A stretch of DNA of 17,798 bases, taken from the NCBI RefSeq assembly GCF_938045465.1, contig NZ_CALIBF010000166.1, forward strand, positions 1 to 17,798, written 5' to 3'. Below the pieces are notes generated by a model. It was not told the DNA's origin, made no database searches, and saw only the letters and a program-made list of their open reading frames with translations. Shown here one piece after another: positions 7,282 through 14,099 of the stretch. Both the position numbers and the translations under genes were made by a program. Numbering within the stretch: the first letter of the stretch is position 1; each line of letters opens with the position of its first letter. The stretch comes from an uncultured Campylobacter sp. (GTDB taxonomy: Bacteria; Campylobacterota; Campylobacteria; Campylobacterales; Campylobacteraceae).

Positions 7282-8514
7282 TTAGACTTTATCTCGAAAG
7301 ATAAAATGCGTCCTGCGCCGTATTTTAAAGCCGTAAAATAGCGCCAGCAGTAGCAAAATACTAATTGCGCCGCAGATCGCAAGGGCTACGCGAGCGCCCA
7401 GTAGCTCGGTAAAAAAGCCCGATATGAGCGCTCCAAATGGCGTACTACCTATTAAAAATAGCGCGTATAAGCTAAGTACGCGCCCGCGGAATTCGTTGCT
7501 TACGTGCATTTGCACGGTGGAGTTGATGCTTGAGTTTGTGATTACGAAAAGAAATCCAGTTACGGCAAGCCCTGCCGCAGCCCATGCGAAGGAATTCGCA
7601 GCCCCAGTAAGAGCTAAGCTCACCCCCATAGCGATCGCGCACGATCTGATTTTGCGGATGCCAAGTTTATCAAAAATTGCTACGAAAAGCGCGCCGCAAA
7701 AGGCCCCCACGCCTAGAGCCGACATCAAATATCCAAAGCTTCGCTCATCCGCGTCTAGGCTAAGCTTAACAAGCGCCGAGATTGTTACGTTGTAATTTGG
7801 CACCAGCGTCGCTACGATAAGCACTATTATCATTAGCTCGCTTAGAGTTTTTTTGTGCGATACATACGAAATTCCAGCACCGATCGAGGCAAAAACGCCT
7901 CCGCTTCTGCTAGATAGCGTAGTAGCGGATGGTGGAATTTTTATGAAAAACAGCGAAACGATGATGCCTAAAAAGCTAAGTGCATTGAATAAAAAGCAAA
8001 AGCCCACGCCCCACAGCGCCATCACGATCCCCGCAAGTGCGGGCCCTGCGATACGAGCGACATTAAAGGACATAGAATTTAACGCTATGGCGTTGGCTAG
8101 ATCGCGGGGTGAGTCGATGAGGTCTTTTACCATCGACTGACGACTCGGGGCGTCCATGCTGGTAAAGATGCCGCTTGCAAAAGCGCAAAATAAAATTTTG
8201 CCGAAAGAATATAGCTCGCAAAAGCTCATAACCGCGAAAATTGAGGCGGTCACCGCCATGCCTATTTGAGCGAGCAAAAGGATCTTTTTGCGATTAAACT
8301 TATCGAGCAGTACACCGGAAAACGGCGTAAAAAGTAGCGCGGGCAAGAACCTCGCCGCAGCTACGAGGCTGACCTTAAAAGCGTCTGCGGTGATGCTTAG
8401 CACTAGCCACGGCAGCGCGACGCTTTGCATCCAAGAACCGATCAGCGAGAGGTTCATCCCGATCCAATAAATTCTAAAATTTGAGTATTTAAGCGATAGG
8501 AAGGGATTTTTCAA
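7282..8514 (-). CDS. MFS transporter, EntS-like (MFS_3) exporter family
   Basis: The 410-residue membrane protein has about 12 hydrophobic segments and the N-terminal pattern of the MFS_3/EntS-like group (NFRIYWIGMNLSLIGSWMQ). MFS motif A is visible between the second and third helices (GVLLDKFNRKK, about 67-77), with a weaker repeat (DKLGIRK) in the second half. Members export siderophores, drugs or other small molecules by proton antiport; the substrate here is unknown. The start is a TTG at 8514 with AAGGCGG upstream and a TATAAT box at 8549-8544; no in-frame ATG occurs before residue 20, which is inside the first conserved block. It precedes psrA on the same strand by 85 bases, but the intervening spacer may carry the psr promoter, so a functional link is unproven. 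Confidence 0.85.
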   Translation of the reverse strand: MKNPFLSLKYSNFRIYWIGMNLSLIGSWMQSVALPWLVLSITADAFKVSLVAAARFLPALLFTPFSGVLLDKFNRKKILLLAQIGMAVTASIFAVMSFCELYSFGKILFCAFASGIFTSMDAPSRQSMVKDLIDSPRDLANAIALNSMSFNVARIAGPALAGIVMALWGVGFCFLFNALSFLGIIVSLFFIKIPPSATTLSSRSGGVFASIGAGISYVSHKKTLSELMIIVLIVATLVPNYNVTISALVKLSLDADERSFGYLMSALGVGAFCGALFVAIFDKLGIRKIRSCAIAMGVSLALTGAANSFAWAAAGLAVTGFLFVITNSSINSTVQMHVSNEFRGRVLSLYALFLIGSTPFGALISGFFTELLGARVALAICGAISILLLLALFYGFKIRRRTHFIFRDKV

Positions 8515-8543
8515 CGCGCCGCCTTTTGAAATTTTGATTTGAG

Positions 8544-8549
8544 ATTATA
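8544..8549 (-). promoter_or_regulatory. -10 box of the MFS transporter gene
   Basis: A perfect TATAAT on the minus strand, preceded by AATG, lies 30 bases before the TTG start. No convincing -35 hexamer is present, which is normal for Campylobacter sigma-70 promoters. It shares a 156-base divergent spacer with the PAS gene. Confidence 0.55.
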
Positions 8550-8633
8550 CATTAAATTTTAAAAATTCACTTAAAGATTTAACATTTATAAAAATTTAAC
8601 GAAAATTTAATATTTCTGAAAAGAAAAATTTTA

Positions 8634-8639
8634 TATACT
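8634..8639 (+). promoter_or_regulatory. -10 box of the PAS-protein gene
   Basis: TATACT in the context TTTTATATACTC lies 31 bases before the ATG at 8671. Upstream are phased AT-rich runs (TTTAAC, TTTAAT) typical of Campylobacter promoters; no sigma-28 or sigma-54 element was recognised. Confidence 0.45.
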
Positions 8640-8670
8640 CTGCAATAAATTTTTAAGCAAAGGATTAAAA

Positions 8671-9237
8671 ATGCAAAGACCGACTCCGATTAATCAGGAG
8701 ATCAAACTCGATGAGAAGCGCTATATCGTTTCCAAAACCGATCCGAAGGGCATTATCACGTTTGCAAATCCGTATTTTTGTATGATTTGCGGCTATAGTG
8801 AGCTTGAGCTTTTAGGGCAGCCGCATAACATCATCCGACATCCGGATATGCCGCGCATAGCGTTTAAGCTCATGTGGGATACGATACAGCAGGGCAAGGA
8901 TTTTACCGCCGTGGTTAAAAATTTAGCCAAAGACGGGCGCTTTTATTGGGTCATTACGGAATTTACTTCTAAAAAAGATCCCGTGACAGGGCAGATCACC
9001 GAATACACGGCATTTCGCAAGGCTCCGCCAAGATCCGCGATTGAAACTATAGAGCCAATTTATAGGGCGCTACTGGATGCTGAAAGAAACGGCGGTATGC
9101 AGGCTAGCCAAAAGGCGCTCGTGGACTTTCTAAAAAGTAAAGGCGAGACCTATGAGAGCTGGATCGCAAAGGTCTCAGGCAAATCAAATCCGCTCACCGC
9201 AATGTTTTTTAAGGCGATGAAAAAGCTTTTTAGCTAG
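8671..9237 (+). CDS. PAS-domain redox/energy-taxis protein, Aer/CetB-like
   Basis: The 188-residue soluble protein carries one PAS domain at about 18-118. It contains GYSELELLGQPHNIIRHPDMP (residues 41-61); the RHPDMP motif (R56, H57, D59) matches the residues that in E. coli Aer are needed for FAD binding, and KDGRFYWV (87-94) is also typical of that group. This makes a flavin redox sensor likely (inference). There is no HAMP, methyl-accepting or output domain; the C-terminal 65 residues are helical. In Campylobacter jejuni, CetB is a PAS-only protein that signals through the separate membrane receptor CetA, and this gene may work the same way, but no CetA partner lies in the window. The ATG has AAGGA upstream. 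It is divergent from the MFS gene. Confidence 0.82.
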   Translation: MQRPTPINQEIKLDEKRYIVSKTDPKGIITFANPYFCMICGYSELELLGQPHNIIRHPDMPRIAFKLMWDTIQQGKDFTAVVKNLAKDGRFYWVITEFTSKKDPVTGQITEYTAFRKAPPRSAIETIEPIYRALLDAERNGGMQASQKALVDFLKSKGETYESWIAKVSGKSNPLTAMFFKAMKKLFS

Positions 9238-9260
9238 TGTGACTGACACGGATGCAAATT

Positions 9261-9380
9261 AAAATTCCGCGGAATTGGTTGGAATTTTACCTCGAAAATT
9301 CCATGACATAATAAAATTATAAAAATGCGAAATTTAGCCAAAATTCCACGGAAATTTCTTAAATTTGAAATACGGAATTT
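9261..9380. repeat. Cluster of AAAATTCC / GGAATTTT inverted motifs
   Basis: Within 120 bases there are AAAATTCC at 9261, 9295 and 9340, and GGAATT, GGAATTTT, GGAAATTT and GGAATTT at 9271, 9281, 9350 and 9374. They include a perfect 14-base palindrome AATTCCGCGGAATT (9263-9276) and a near-palindrome at 9340-9357. This could be a cluster of operator sites, nested hairpins, or simply the AAATTT-type word bias of the genome. Confidence 0.45.
9281..9302 (+). terminator. Hairpin downstream of the PAS-protein gene
   Basis: GGAATTTT-acctcg-AAAATTCC is a perfect 8-bp inverted repeat with a 6-base loop, 44 bases after the PAS gene stop. It has few GC pairs and no T tract, so its role as a terminator is tentative. 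Confidence 0.3.
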
Positions 9381-9783
9381 AATAAAAATTCTGCAAAGAT
9401 TCTATTTTAGATTTCTTATATATTTTACGCCTAGTAGTATCACACCGGTTGTTTCTGCATCTAAAATTCCTGATGCGTATTTAGTGCAGCTCTGTGAAGC
9501 GCTAGAAAGTAACTTACAACAGGGGATCGAGCTATCTAGCTACTTAATCTAAGAAAGAGGTGATTTGCTAAGAGAGAAATTTGCCATAAGACACGAGGGT
9601 TGCTTTAAAATTTAAAAAGTTGGGTATAAGGCGGATTTAAAAATAAGGAAATTTATACGCTTGATTAGATTTTTTTGGATTTATGGTAGATTTTACGTAT
9701 AGCTTAAAATTTCTAGAGTCTTTGCCTTATTGTAGGACAGCGAATGAGCGATAAAATTTTTACTGAGCTTTAAGTGATGAGAA

Positions 9784-9789
9784 TATAAA
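9784..9789 (+). promoter_or_regulatory. Possible -10 box of the first paralogous membrane-protein gene
   Basis: TATAAA in the context GAATATAAAATG lies 31 bases before the ATG at 9821, and AAAGGCG follows as a ribosome binding site. The spacing is right for a Campylobacter promoter; the -35 side is undefined. Confidence 0.35.
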
Positions 9790-9820
9790 ATGGCGCGTCC
9801 ATCAAATTTAAAGGCGATAA

Positions 9821-10726
9821 ATGGATCAAAGCAGGCTTGAGGAATTAAGAAAACTCCTAAATAATCAGCACAGCGATACAAAGCAAAATCTAACAGAAGG
9901 TCTTTATCCCAAAAATTTTAATGCTTTCGACTTCAAAAATTTAAAATTAGAAGATGCAAGCTCTAAGACTTTAAATTCCGATGATACCGCTATTAACAAA
10001 AGCTCTGAAGTCCAAGTCAGAGATTACGACAAAGATCCGCTAATAATAAAAGACTATGCTTTTTACGACTATATGAAATATTCCACGATTGCTACGCTTA
10101 TAGGATGCTTATTCTTCATCTCGGTCGTTACCGTAGTAAACCCCATTGAGCCCAAAAATTTTAGACTACTCCCTTTCGCTTTGGTAATGTTTTTTATCAG
10201 GCGAAAGCAACAAAAGGGCGTCTATTTCGTATTTAACGATTCGGATATCAAATATTACAAAGAAGATAAAGCTTATAAATCTTTGAAGCTTGAACAAATC
10301 GGCGCCGTTGCGATCAGTTTTGATCCTCGCTGGGACCGGCAGCAGAGGATAAGCATACCCGAAATGCTATTTTTGTCACTTTGGCCTTTGGGCGCATACG
10401 TTATGCGCGGAATGCATGCGATGATCGCGCTAATTTCGATGATAGCAATTAGCCTATTCGGAGCGGGTATATTGATGCATCTTAAAAATGGCAGTTTCAG
10501 ATGCTTAGGCATCTATGACCGGCTTGTGATATACGGCGAAACGGGCGATCTTAGAATTATAAATGTTTTGATTTATAGCGAAAAAGAGTATCTGGAATTA
10601 AAAGAGTATTTTATGCGCAAAACGCATATAGATTTAGATACCGTCCCGCGCACCTTGTCGGTATTTAGCAAAAAGGTAAAATTTAGAAAATTTAAATTTA
10701 AAAAGGGATATCATAAGGCGAATTAA
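9821..10726 (+). CDS. Hypothetical membrane protein, first of a tandem paralogous pair
   Basis: I do not recognise this 301-residue protein. About 65 hydrophilic, probably disordered residues come first, then the block RDYDKDPLIIKDYAFYDY shared with the next gene, two adjacent hydrophobic segments (about 88-128), a strand-rich stretch (VYFVFNDSDIKYYKEDKAY), two more hydrophobic segments (about 185-225), and a C-terminal strand-plus-helix part (LVIYGETGDLRII ... EYLELKEYFMRKTHIDL). The alternation of paired membrane helices with short strand-rich segments recalls bacterial PH-like (YdbS-type) membrane proteins, but this is only a structural impression. The ATG at 9821 has AAAGGCG upstream. The next gene, 42 bases later, is a diverged duplicate. 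The basic tail (KKVKFRKFKFKKGYHK) is absent from the second copy. Confidence 0.8.
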   Translation: MDQSRLEELRKLLNNQHSDTKQNLTEGLYPKNFNAFDFKNLKLEDASSKTLNSDDTAINKSSEVQVRDYDKDPLIIKDYAFYDYMKYSTIATLIGCLFFISVVTVVNPIEPKNFRLLPFALVMFFIRRKQQKGVYFVFNDSDIKYYKEDKAYKSLKLEQIGAVAISFDPRWDRQQRISIPEMLFLSLWPLGAYVMRGMHAMIALISMIAISLFGAGILMHLKNGSFRCLGIYDRLVIYGETGDLRIINVLIYSEKEYLELKEYFMRKTHIDLDTVPRTLSVFSKKVKFRKFKFKKGYHKAN

Positions 10727-10768
10727 AAAGCAAGGAAATAAGCTGATTTTATAAAAAGTACTGATAAA

Positions 10769-11512
10769 ATGGAAAATTTTAATAAACAGCAAACAAGAGA
10801 TTACGACAAAGATCCGATAATTCTTAAAAACTACGAATATCTATATCAAAAGCTATTAATAGTTTTCTCTCTTTTTATAGGCGGCATATTTGCCATAATC
10901 GTAAATTTTGATTGGGAAGCCAGCGGCGCAGCGGATTATAGCGCCAAGAACGGTATATACATGATTTTGTTTTTATCGTTTTTATCGCTATTCATTATAT
11001 TGCCTGGGCTTATAGATTATAGAAAAGAGGAGCCTATGATACGGCTTAAAAACAACCAAATAAAATTTTACGAAAAAGATAAAATCGCGTATGTCGAGCA
11101 ATGTGAAAATTTGCAGCATAATATGGATTGGTCCTTTTTTATAGGAAATTTTAAAGGAAAAAGAGGATTGCTATATATGTTTATGGCGGCAGTGTTGCTA
11201 TGCTTGGTTTTCATGACGATTGATCTTGTAGTTGCTCGTTGGTTTTTGAGCTTTGCTTTGTTTCAATTTGTAGGCAATATATTAGTAAAATTTATCTTTT
11301 GTCTTGTTTTGGGAAAGAGCGGCGATAGGAGATTTTCGCTTTTTCCTGCATTGAGAGTTGGCGAACCACATTATGGACATATCGGCTTATTTGCTTGCTC
11401 CAGATATTATTTAATACCGATATTTAGAAATTCTATATATTTTGAATTGAAAGAGTATTTCTTAGCTAGACACAATATAAATATCAACGATATAGATAAA
11501 ATTTATTTCTAG
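10769..11512 (+). CDS. Hypothetical membrane protein, second of a tandem paralogous pair
   Basis: The 247-residue product starts almost directly with the shared block (RDYDKDPIILKNYEYLY), lacking the long N-terminal tail of its neighbour. It has the same order of parts: two hydrophobic segments (about 30-47 and 62-82), a strand-rich stretch (MIRLKNNQIKFYEKDKIAYVEQ), two more hydrophobic segments (about 132-180), and the tail FELKEYFLARHNINI. The two genes share a 21-base identical stretch (10019-10039 and 10796-10816), but most of the rest has diverged, so this is an old duplication with a conserved N-terminal block. The ribosome binding site before the ATG is weak, so translation may depend on the upstream gene. 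Function unknown; multi-pass inner-membrane location is inferred. Confidence 0.78.
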   Translation: MENFNKQQTRDYDKDPIILKNYEYLYQKLLIVFSLFIGGIFAIIVNFDWEASGAADYSAKNGIYMILFLSFLSLFIILPGLIDYRKEEPMIRLKNNQIKFYEKDKIAYVEQCENLQHNMDWSFFIGNFKGKRGLLYMFMAAVLLCLVFMTIDLVVARWFLSFALFQFVGNILVKFIFCLVLGKSGDRRFSLFPALRVGEPHYGHIGLFACSRYYLIPIFRNSIYFELKEYFLARHNININDIDKIYF

Positions 11513-11545
11513 CTATAAATGTATGATGCAGAATTTTTAATGCAA

Positions 11546-11581
11546 CAAATTCCATCCCGCGATACGGCGGAATGGAATTTG
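11546..11581. terminator. Long hairpin between convergent genes
   Basis: CAAATTCCATCCCGC and GCGGAATGGAATTTG form a 15-base inverted repeat with a single mismatch and a 6-base loop (GATACG). It lies between the ends of the membrane-protein gene (+) and the lipoprotein gene (-), where a bidirectional terminator is expected. Neither side has a strong T tract. It shares the AAATTCC/GGAATTT core with the motif cluster at 9261-9380. Confidence 0.55.
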
Positions 11582-11642
11582 AAAGCAGCTAATTCGTAGC
11601 GAGTAAATCTAAACAGAATTTTAAAATTTAAATCCCAAAGCT

Positions 11643-12080
11643 TTAGCCGTTGTAGCCTAAGCGGCGCATATTTGCGCACGCGTCCTTGTAGCCGTAATAG
11701 CACGAGATGCGGTATAAATCAATGGCGTTGAATTTATTCTGCTCTACGCCCTCGCCTTTTTCAAACATAGCTGCGAGCTTCTGGCAGGCAGGAAAGTTTT
11801 GAGAGAGCGTGCACGCAGCGTTGTAGGCGTTGGCGGCGGAAGCATAGTCGTGCTTGGAATACATAGAATCCGCAAAATTTAGACACATTGCGCCATTGCC
11901 GTTTTTGCACGCATCGCTTTGCACGACGCTACCTTGTAGGTTCATCGCACGGATACCGTCTTGAACGTCGGCGAAGGAATATTTGCCGCTCTTTGGCGCA
12001 TCGACTGCGCTCTTTGGCGCGTTGCTAACGCAGCCTGCTAAAAATACCCCGGCGGCGATCAAAGCTAGAATTTTTTTCAT
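11643..12080 (-). CDS. Sel1/Hcp-like cysteine-paired lipoprotein
   Basis: The 145-residue product has a lipoprotein signal (MKKILALIAAGVFLAGC) with the lipidated cysteine at position 17, so it should sit in the periplasm attached to a membrane. The mature part holds Sel1-like repeat segments (CLNFADSMYSKHDYASAANAYNAAC, read in pieces; KLAAMFEKGEGVEQNKFNAIDLY) with cysteine pairs C58/C66, C90/C99 and C127/C135, spaced 8-9 residues apart as in Helicobacter cysteine-rich Hcp proteins, where they form disulfides within alpha/alpha repeats. A short repeat APKSAVDAPKS follows the lipobox. The frame is open upstream to 12278, but the ATG at 12080 has a good AAGGAG and starts a proper signal peptide. 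It follows the 111-residue gene by 10 bases. A beta-lactamase-like activity reported for some Hcp proteins should not be assumed. Confidence 0.85.
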   Translation of the reverse strand: MKKILALIAAGVFLAGCVSNAPKSAVDAPKSGKYSFADVQDGIRAMNLQGSVVQSDACKNGNGAMCLNFADSMYSKHDYASAANAYNAACTLSQNFPACQKLAAMFEKGEGVEQNKFNAIDLYRISCYYGYKDACANMRRLGYNG

Positions 12081-12090
12081 ATTTTGCTCC

Positions 12091-12426
12091 TTAATTTTTT
12101 GAAATTTGGCGACCCAAAATGTAATAGGTCTCTTTGCCCGCGACTTTTTGTAGCTTGAGCTTAAATTTTTCCGACCAAGCGCTGATGATCTGCTCCACAG
12201 CGGTCTTACGCTCTTCATTCGTAGCGTCATTTTTGATCTTAAAATACGGGTTTGAATTAGACATCGCCACGTGCGCACCGTAAATTTTAAGCTTATCGTT
12301 CAGCCCCACGATGCGATCAAGCTCGTTATCCTCAAAATCGCACTTCGATAAAATTCCTCGCAGCTGCGCGACCGTCGCGTCGTTTACGCTATATCCTAGC
12401 GCTAGCAAAATTCCATCTTCACTCAT
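12091..12426 (-). CDS. Hypothetical protein, 111 residues, downstream of prfB
   Basis: I do not recognise a named domain. The protein (MSEDGILLALGYSVNDATVAQ...) is soluble, without signal or membrane segment, mixed in charge and with one cysteine; the pattern suggests two small alpha/beta parts. I prefer the ATG at 12426 over that at 12432, because GAAAGG lies 6 bases before the former and directly abuts the latter. It starts 20 bases after the prfB stop and ends 10 bases before the lipoprotein gene, so all three are probably one transcript. That placement gives no clear clue to its role. Confidence 0.75.
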   Translation of the reverse strand: MSEDGILLALGYSVNDATVAQLRGILSKCDFEDNELDRIVGLNDKLKIYGAHVAMSNSNPYFKIKNDATNEERKTAVEQIISAWSEKFKLKLQKVAGKETYYILGRQISKN

Positions 12427-12446
12427 TCTCATCCTTTCAAAAAAAT

Positions 12447-13544
12447 TTATTTGTTCGCTTGTGAAATCAAAACGCCTTCGATTATGCTTTTTATATCGCC
12501 GTCTAAAATCGCATCGGTTTGGCTATACGCCTCGCCGCTGCGGTTATCCTTAACCTGCTGATACGGGAAAAGTACGTAGGAGCGGATCTGGTGTCCCCAG
12601 CCAATCTCGCTTTTAGGCACGTTCTCGTCCTTTTCGCGCTGCTTCATTAGCTCAAGCTCGTAAAGGCGCGACTTTAGCACCTTCATCGCCGTTTCTTTGT
12701 TTTTGTGTTGGCTTCTGTCGTTTTGGCAGTTTACTACGATGCCCGTTGGGATGTGCGTGATACGCACAGCGCTTTCGGTTTTATTGATATGCTGTCCGCC
12801 TGCGCCGCTTGCGCGAAACACATCTACGCGAATATCCTTCTCTTCGATATTTATCTCGATATCATCATTTAGCTCCGGGCTTACCATCACGCTTGAAAAG
12901 CTCGTATGTCTACGCCCTGCACTATCGAATGGGCTTACGCGCACCAGGCGATGGATGCCGTTTTCGGCTTTCAGATATCCGTAGGCGTTCTCGCCGCGCA
13001 CGATGAAGCTAACATCCTTAAGACCCGCTTCCTCGCCCTCTTGGAAGTCCAGAACCTCGATCTTAAAGCCCTCTCGCTCGCAAAAGCGCAGATACATGCG
13101 GTATAGCATACTCGCCCAGTCGTTGCTCTCCGTACCGCCCGCGCCCGGATGAATGCTGACGATAGCGTTTTTATCGTCGTTTTCGCCGCTAAGCATCATA
13201 GAAATTTCTAAATTTATGATCTTGCCCTCTAGTTCGTCCGCCTCGGCAAAAAGCGAGTTTATCGTCTCCTCGTCGTTTTCCGAGTTTGCCAGCTCATATA
13301 GAGCCTTTGCGTCGTCTACGGCGTTTTTAGCGTTTAGAAATTTATTTAAGATATTTAAAATTTTAGTTTTTTCCTTGCCGATAGCGCCTGCTTTTGCGAT
13401 GTCCTGCCAGAGATTTTGATCGTTTTCAAGCTCCTCGATTTCTTTTAGGCGCGCTTTAATGTTCTCCGGTTTTACGACGCCTGCAATATTTTCGACTTTA
13501 GTACTTAGGGTTTTTAAAAGTTCCGTGTATTCGTAATTATCCAA
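12447..13544 (-). CDS. prfB: Peptide chain release factor 2 (RF2)
   Basis: The 365-residue protein ends translation at UGA and UAA codons. The SPF tripeptide that reads the stop codon is at 204-206, and the GGQ motif that triggers peptide release at 249-251 (ASGAGGQHINKTESAVRITH). Length and sequence fit RF2 along the whole length. The gene starts at a TTG (13544), giving MDNYEYTELL, which agrees with the Campylobacter jejuni N-terminus as I recall it; the next in-frame Met is beyond residue 110, so no ATG start is possible. There is no programmed +1 frameshift site such as the CUU-UGA of E. coli: the frame is continuous. It has its own TATAAT box and probably leads an operon with the two genes downstream. 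Confidence 0.97.
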   Translation of the reverse strand: MDNYEYTELLKTLSTKVENIAGVVKPENIKARLKEIEELENDQNLWQDIAKAGAIGKEKTKILNILNKFLNAKNAVDDAKALYELANSENDEETINSLFAEADELEGKIINLEISMMLSGENDDKNAIVSIHPGAGGTESNDWASMLYRMYLRFCEREGFKIEVLDFQEGEEAGLKDVSFIVRGENAYGYLKAENGIHRLVRVSPFDSAGRRHTSFSSVMVSPELNDDIEINIEEKDIRVDVFRASGAGGQHINKTESAVRITHIPTGIVVNCQNDRSQHKNKETAMKVLKSRLYELELMKQREKDENVPKSEIGWGHQIRSYVLFPYQQVKDNRSGEAYSQTDAILDGDIKSIIEGVLISQANK

Positions 13545-13574
13545 AATTTAAGACCTTTTTATGCTTTTAACATG

Positions 13575-13580
13575 ATTATA
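13575..13580 (-). promoter_or_regulatory. -10 box of prfB
   Basis: A perfect TATAAT (minus strand, context ATGTTATAATCATG) lies 31 bases before the TTG start of prfB, in the 58-base gap after the 74-residue gene. No -35 consensus is seen. Confidence 0.55.
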
Positions 13581-13602
13581 ACATATTTTGGATTAAGGTT
13601 GT

Positions 13603-13827
13603 TTATAAAATTTTATTTAAGGCGGGTATTATGAAGCATTTATCTATTAGGGATATCAAAACCTGCTTGATATTGCCATGATTAATCAGTTTAAGCTCCA
13701 TCGAGAGATCAGGCAAGGGGTCGTTTAGTAGCAGCTTTAGCTTTGCTTCTTCTAGCTTCAACTTTTTGCAATCGGCTTTTTTGTCTTCAAGCATAGACAC
13801 CACTAGTCTTAGCTTCTCTTTTGTCAT
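13603..13827 (-). CDS. Small helical protein, third gene of a yqjDE-like cluster
   Basis: The 74-residue product begins with a charged, helix-prone stretch (KEKLRLVVSMLEDKKADCKK) and ends with a hydrophobic segment (QVLISLIDKCFIIPALNKIL) too short to call a membrane helix with confidence. I take the ATG at 13827, which overlaps the stop of the preceding gene as ATGA; a GTG at 13839 is possible. In E. coli the genes for a DUF883 protein (yqjD) and a holin-superfamily-III protein (yqjE) are followed by a third small gene, yqjK. This gene holds the same position, but I see no clear sequence likeness to YqjK, so only the position supports the comparison. Confidence 0.65.
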   Translation of the reverse strand: MTKEKLRLVVSMLEDKKADCKKLKLEEAKLKLLLNDPLPDLSMELKLINHGNIKQVLISLIDKCFIIPALNKIL

Positions 13828-14099
13828 TTCGCTTTGCACGAAAGCACCTTATATACGATAATAGAGCATAAAAAAGCTGCGATAGAGCAAGCAAAATACG
13901 CCCAAATTTCTCCGATAGTTTTTTCAAGAAGCGCGTGCAGTCCTAACAAAAAGAATACTAAGCCTATAATGCAAATCACGCCCGTAATTATATTTAGTAA
14001 AACCGAATTGGCGCTCTTTAAAAAAGAGCGCCTGATATCGCTAGCTTGAGCGTCTACGAGCTCTACTACCGAAACTATAAATTCAGATATGCCAGCCAT
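13824..14099 (-). CDS. Small two-helix membrane protein, YqjE-like (holin superfamily III type)
   Basis: The 91-residue protein has an amphipathic N-terminal part (MAGISEFIVSVVELVDAQ) and two transmembrane segments at about 35-56 and 65-85, the layout of the PF07332 'phage holin superfamily III' proteins such as YqjE. Despite that family name, these are mostly chromosomal and not lysis proteins. The ATG at 14099 overlaps the stop of the upstream gene as TAATG; a TTG at 14117 in the same frame would add six residues inside the upstream gene and is less likely. The overlaps on both sides make a translationally coupled trio. Family assignment is from layout and spacing, not from a search. Confidence 0.7.
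   Translation of the reverse strand: MAGISEFIVSVVELVDAQASDIRRSFLKSANSVLLNIITGVICIIGLVFFLLGLHALLEKTIGEIWAYFACSIAAFLCSIIVYKVLSCKAK

Larger units (their letters stand above)
9238..9820. other. 583-base spacer without a convincing gene
   Basis: The first 140 bases are crowded with AAAATTCC/GGAATTTT motifs and inverted repeats (listed separately). A frame at 9325-9552 would encode 75 residues ending SNLQQGIELSSYLI, but it has no ribosome binding site and a low-complexity, K/F/I-rich start; its last 35 codons look more protein-like and might be a gene remnant. A 16-codon frame at 9565-9615 (TTG, with AGAGGTG upstream) is too short to judge. A TATAAA at 9784-9789 probably serves the next gene. Nothing else was seen. 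Confidence 0.5.

Noticed and set aside
9693..9881. 62-codon frame on the minus strand
   Set aside because: It overlaps the start of the 301-residue gene, and its composition is not protein-like.
11509..11703. 64-codon frame on the minus strand across the convergent junction
   Set aside because: It covers the hairpin and the end of the lipoprotein gene and has no start signal.
12081..12278. 66-codon N-terminal extension of the lipoprotein
   Set aside because: It overlaps the 111-residue gene, and the internal ATG at 12080 has a good ribosome binding site and starts a clean lipoprotein signal.
13420..13544. Programmed +1 frameshift in prfB as in E. coli
   Set aside because: The frame is open from the TTG start through the region that would hold the in-frame TGA.
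13824..14099. Phage holin or lysis cassette
   Set aside because: No endolysin, phage structural gene or integrase is nearby; the family name is misleading, and the DUF883 neighbour points to a yqjDE-like cluster.
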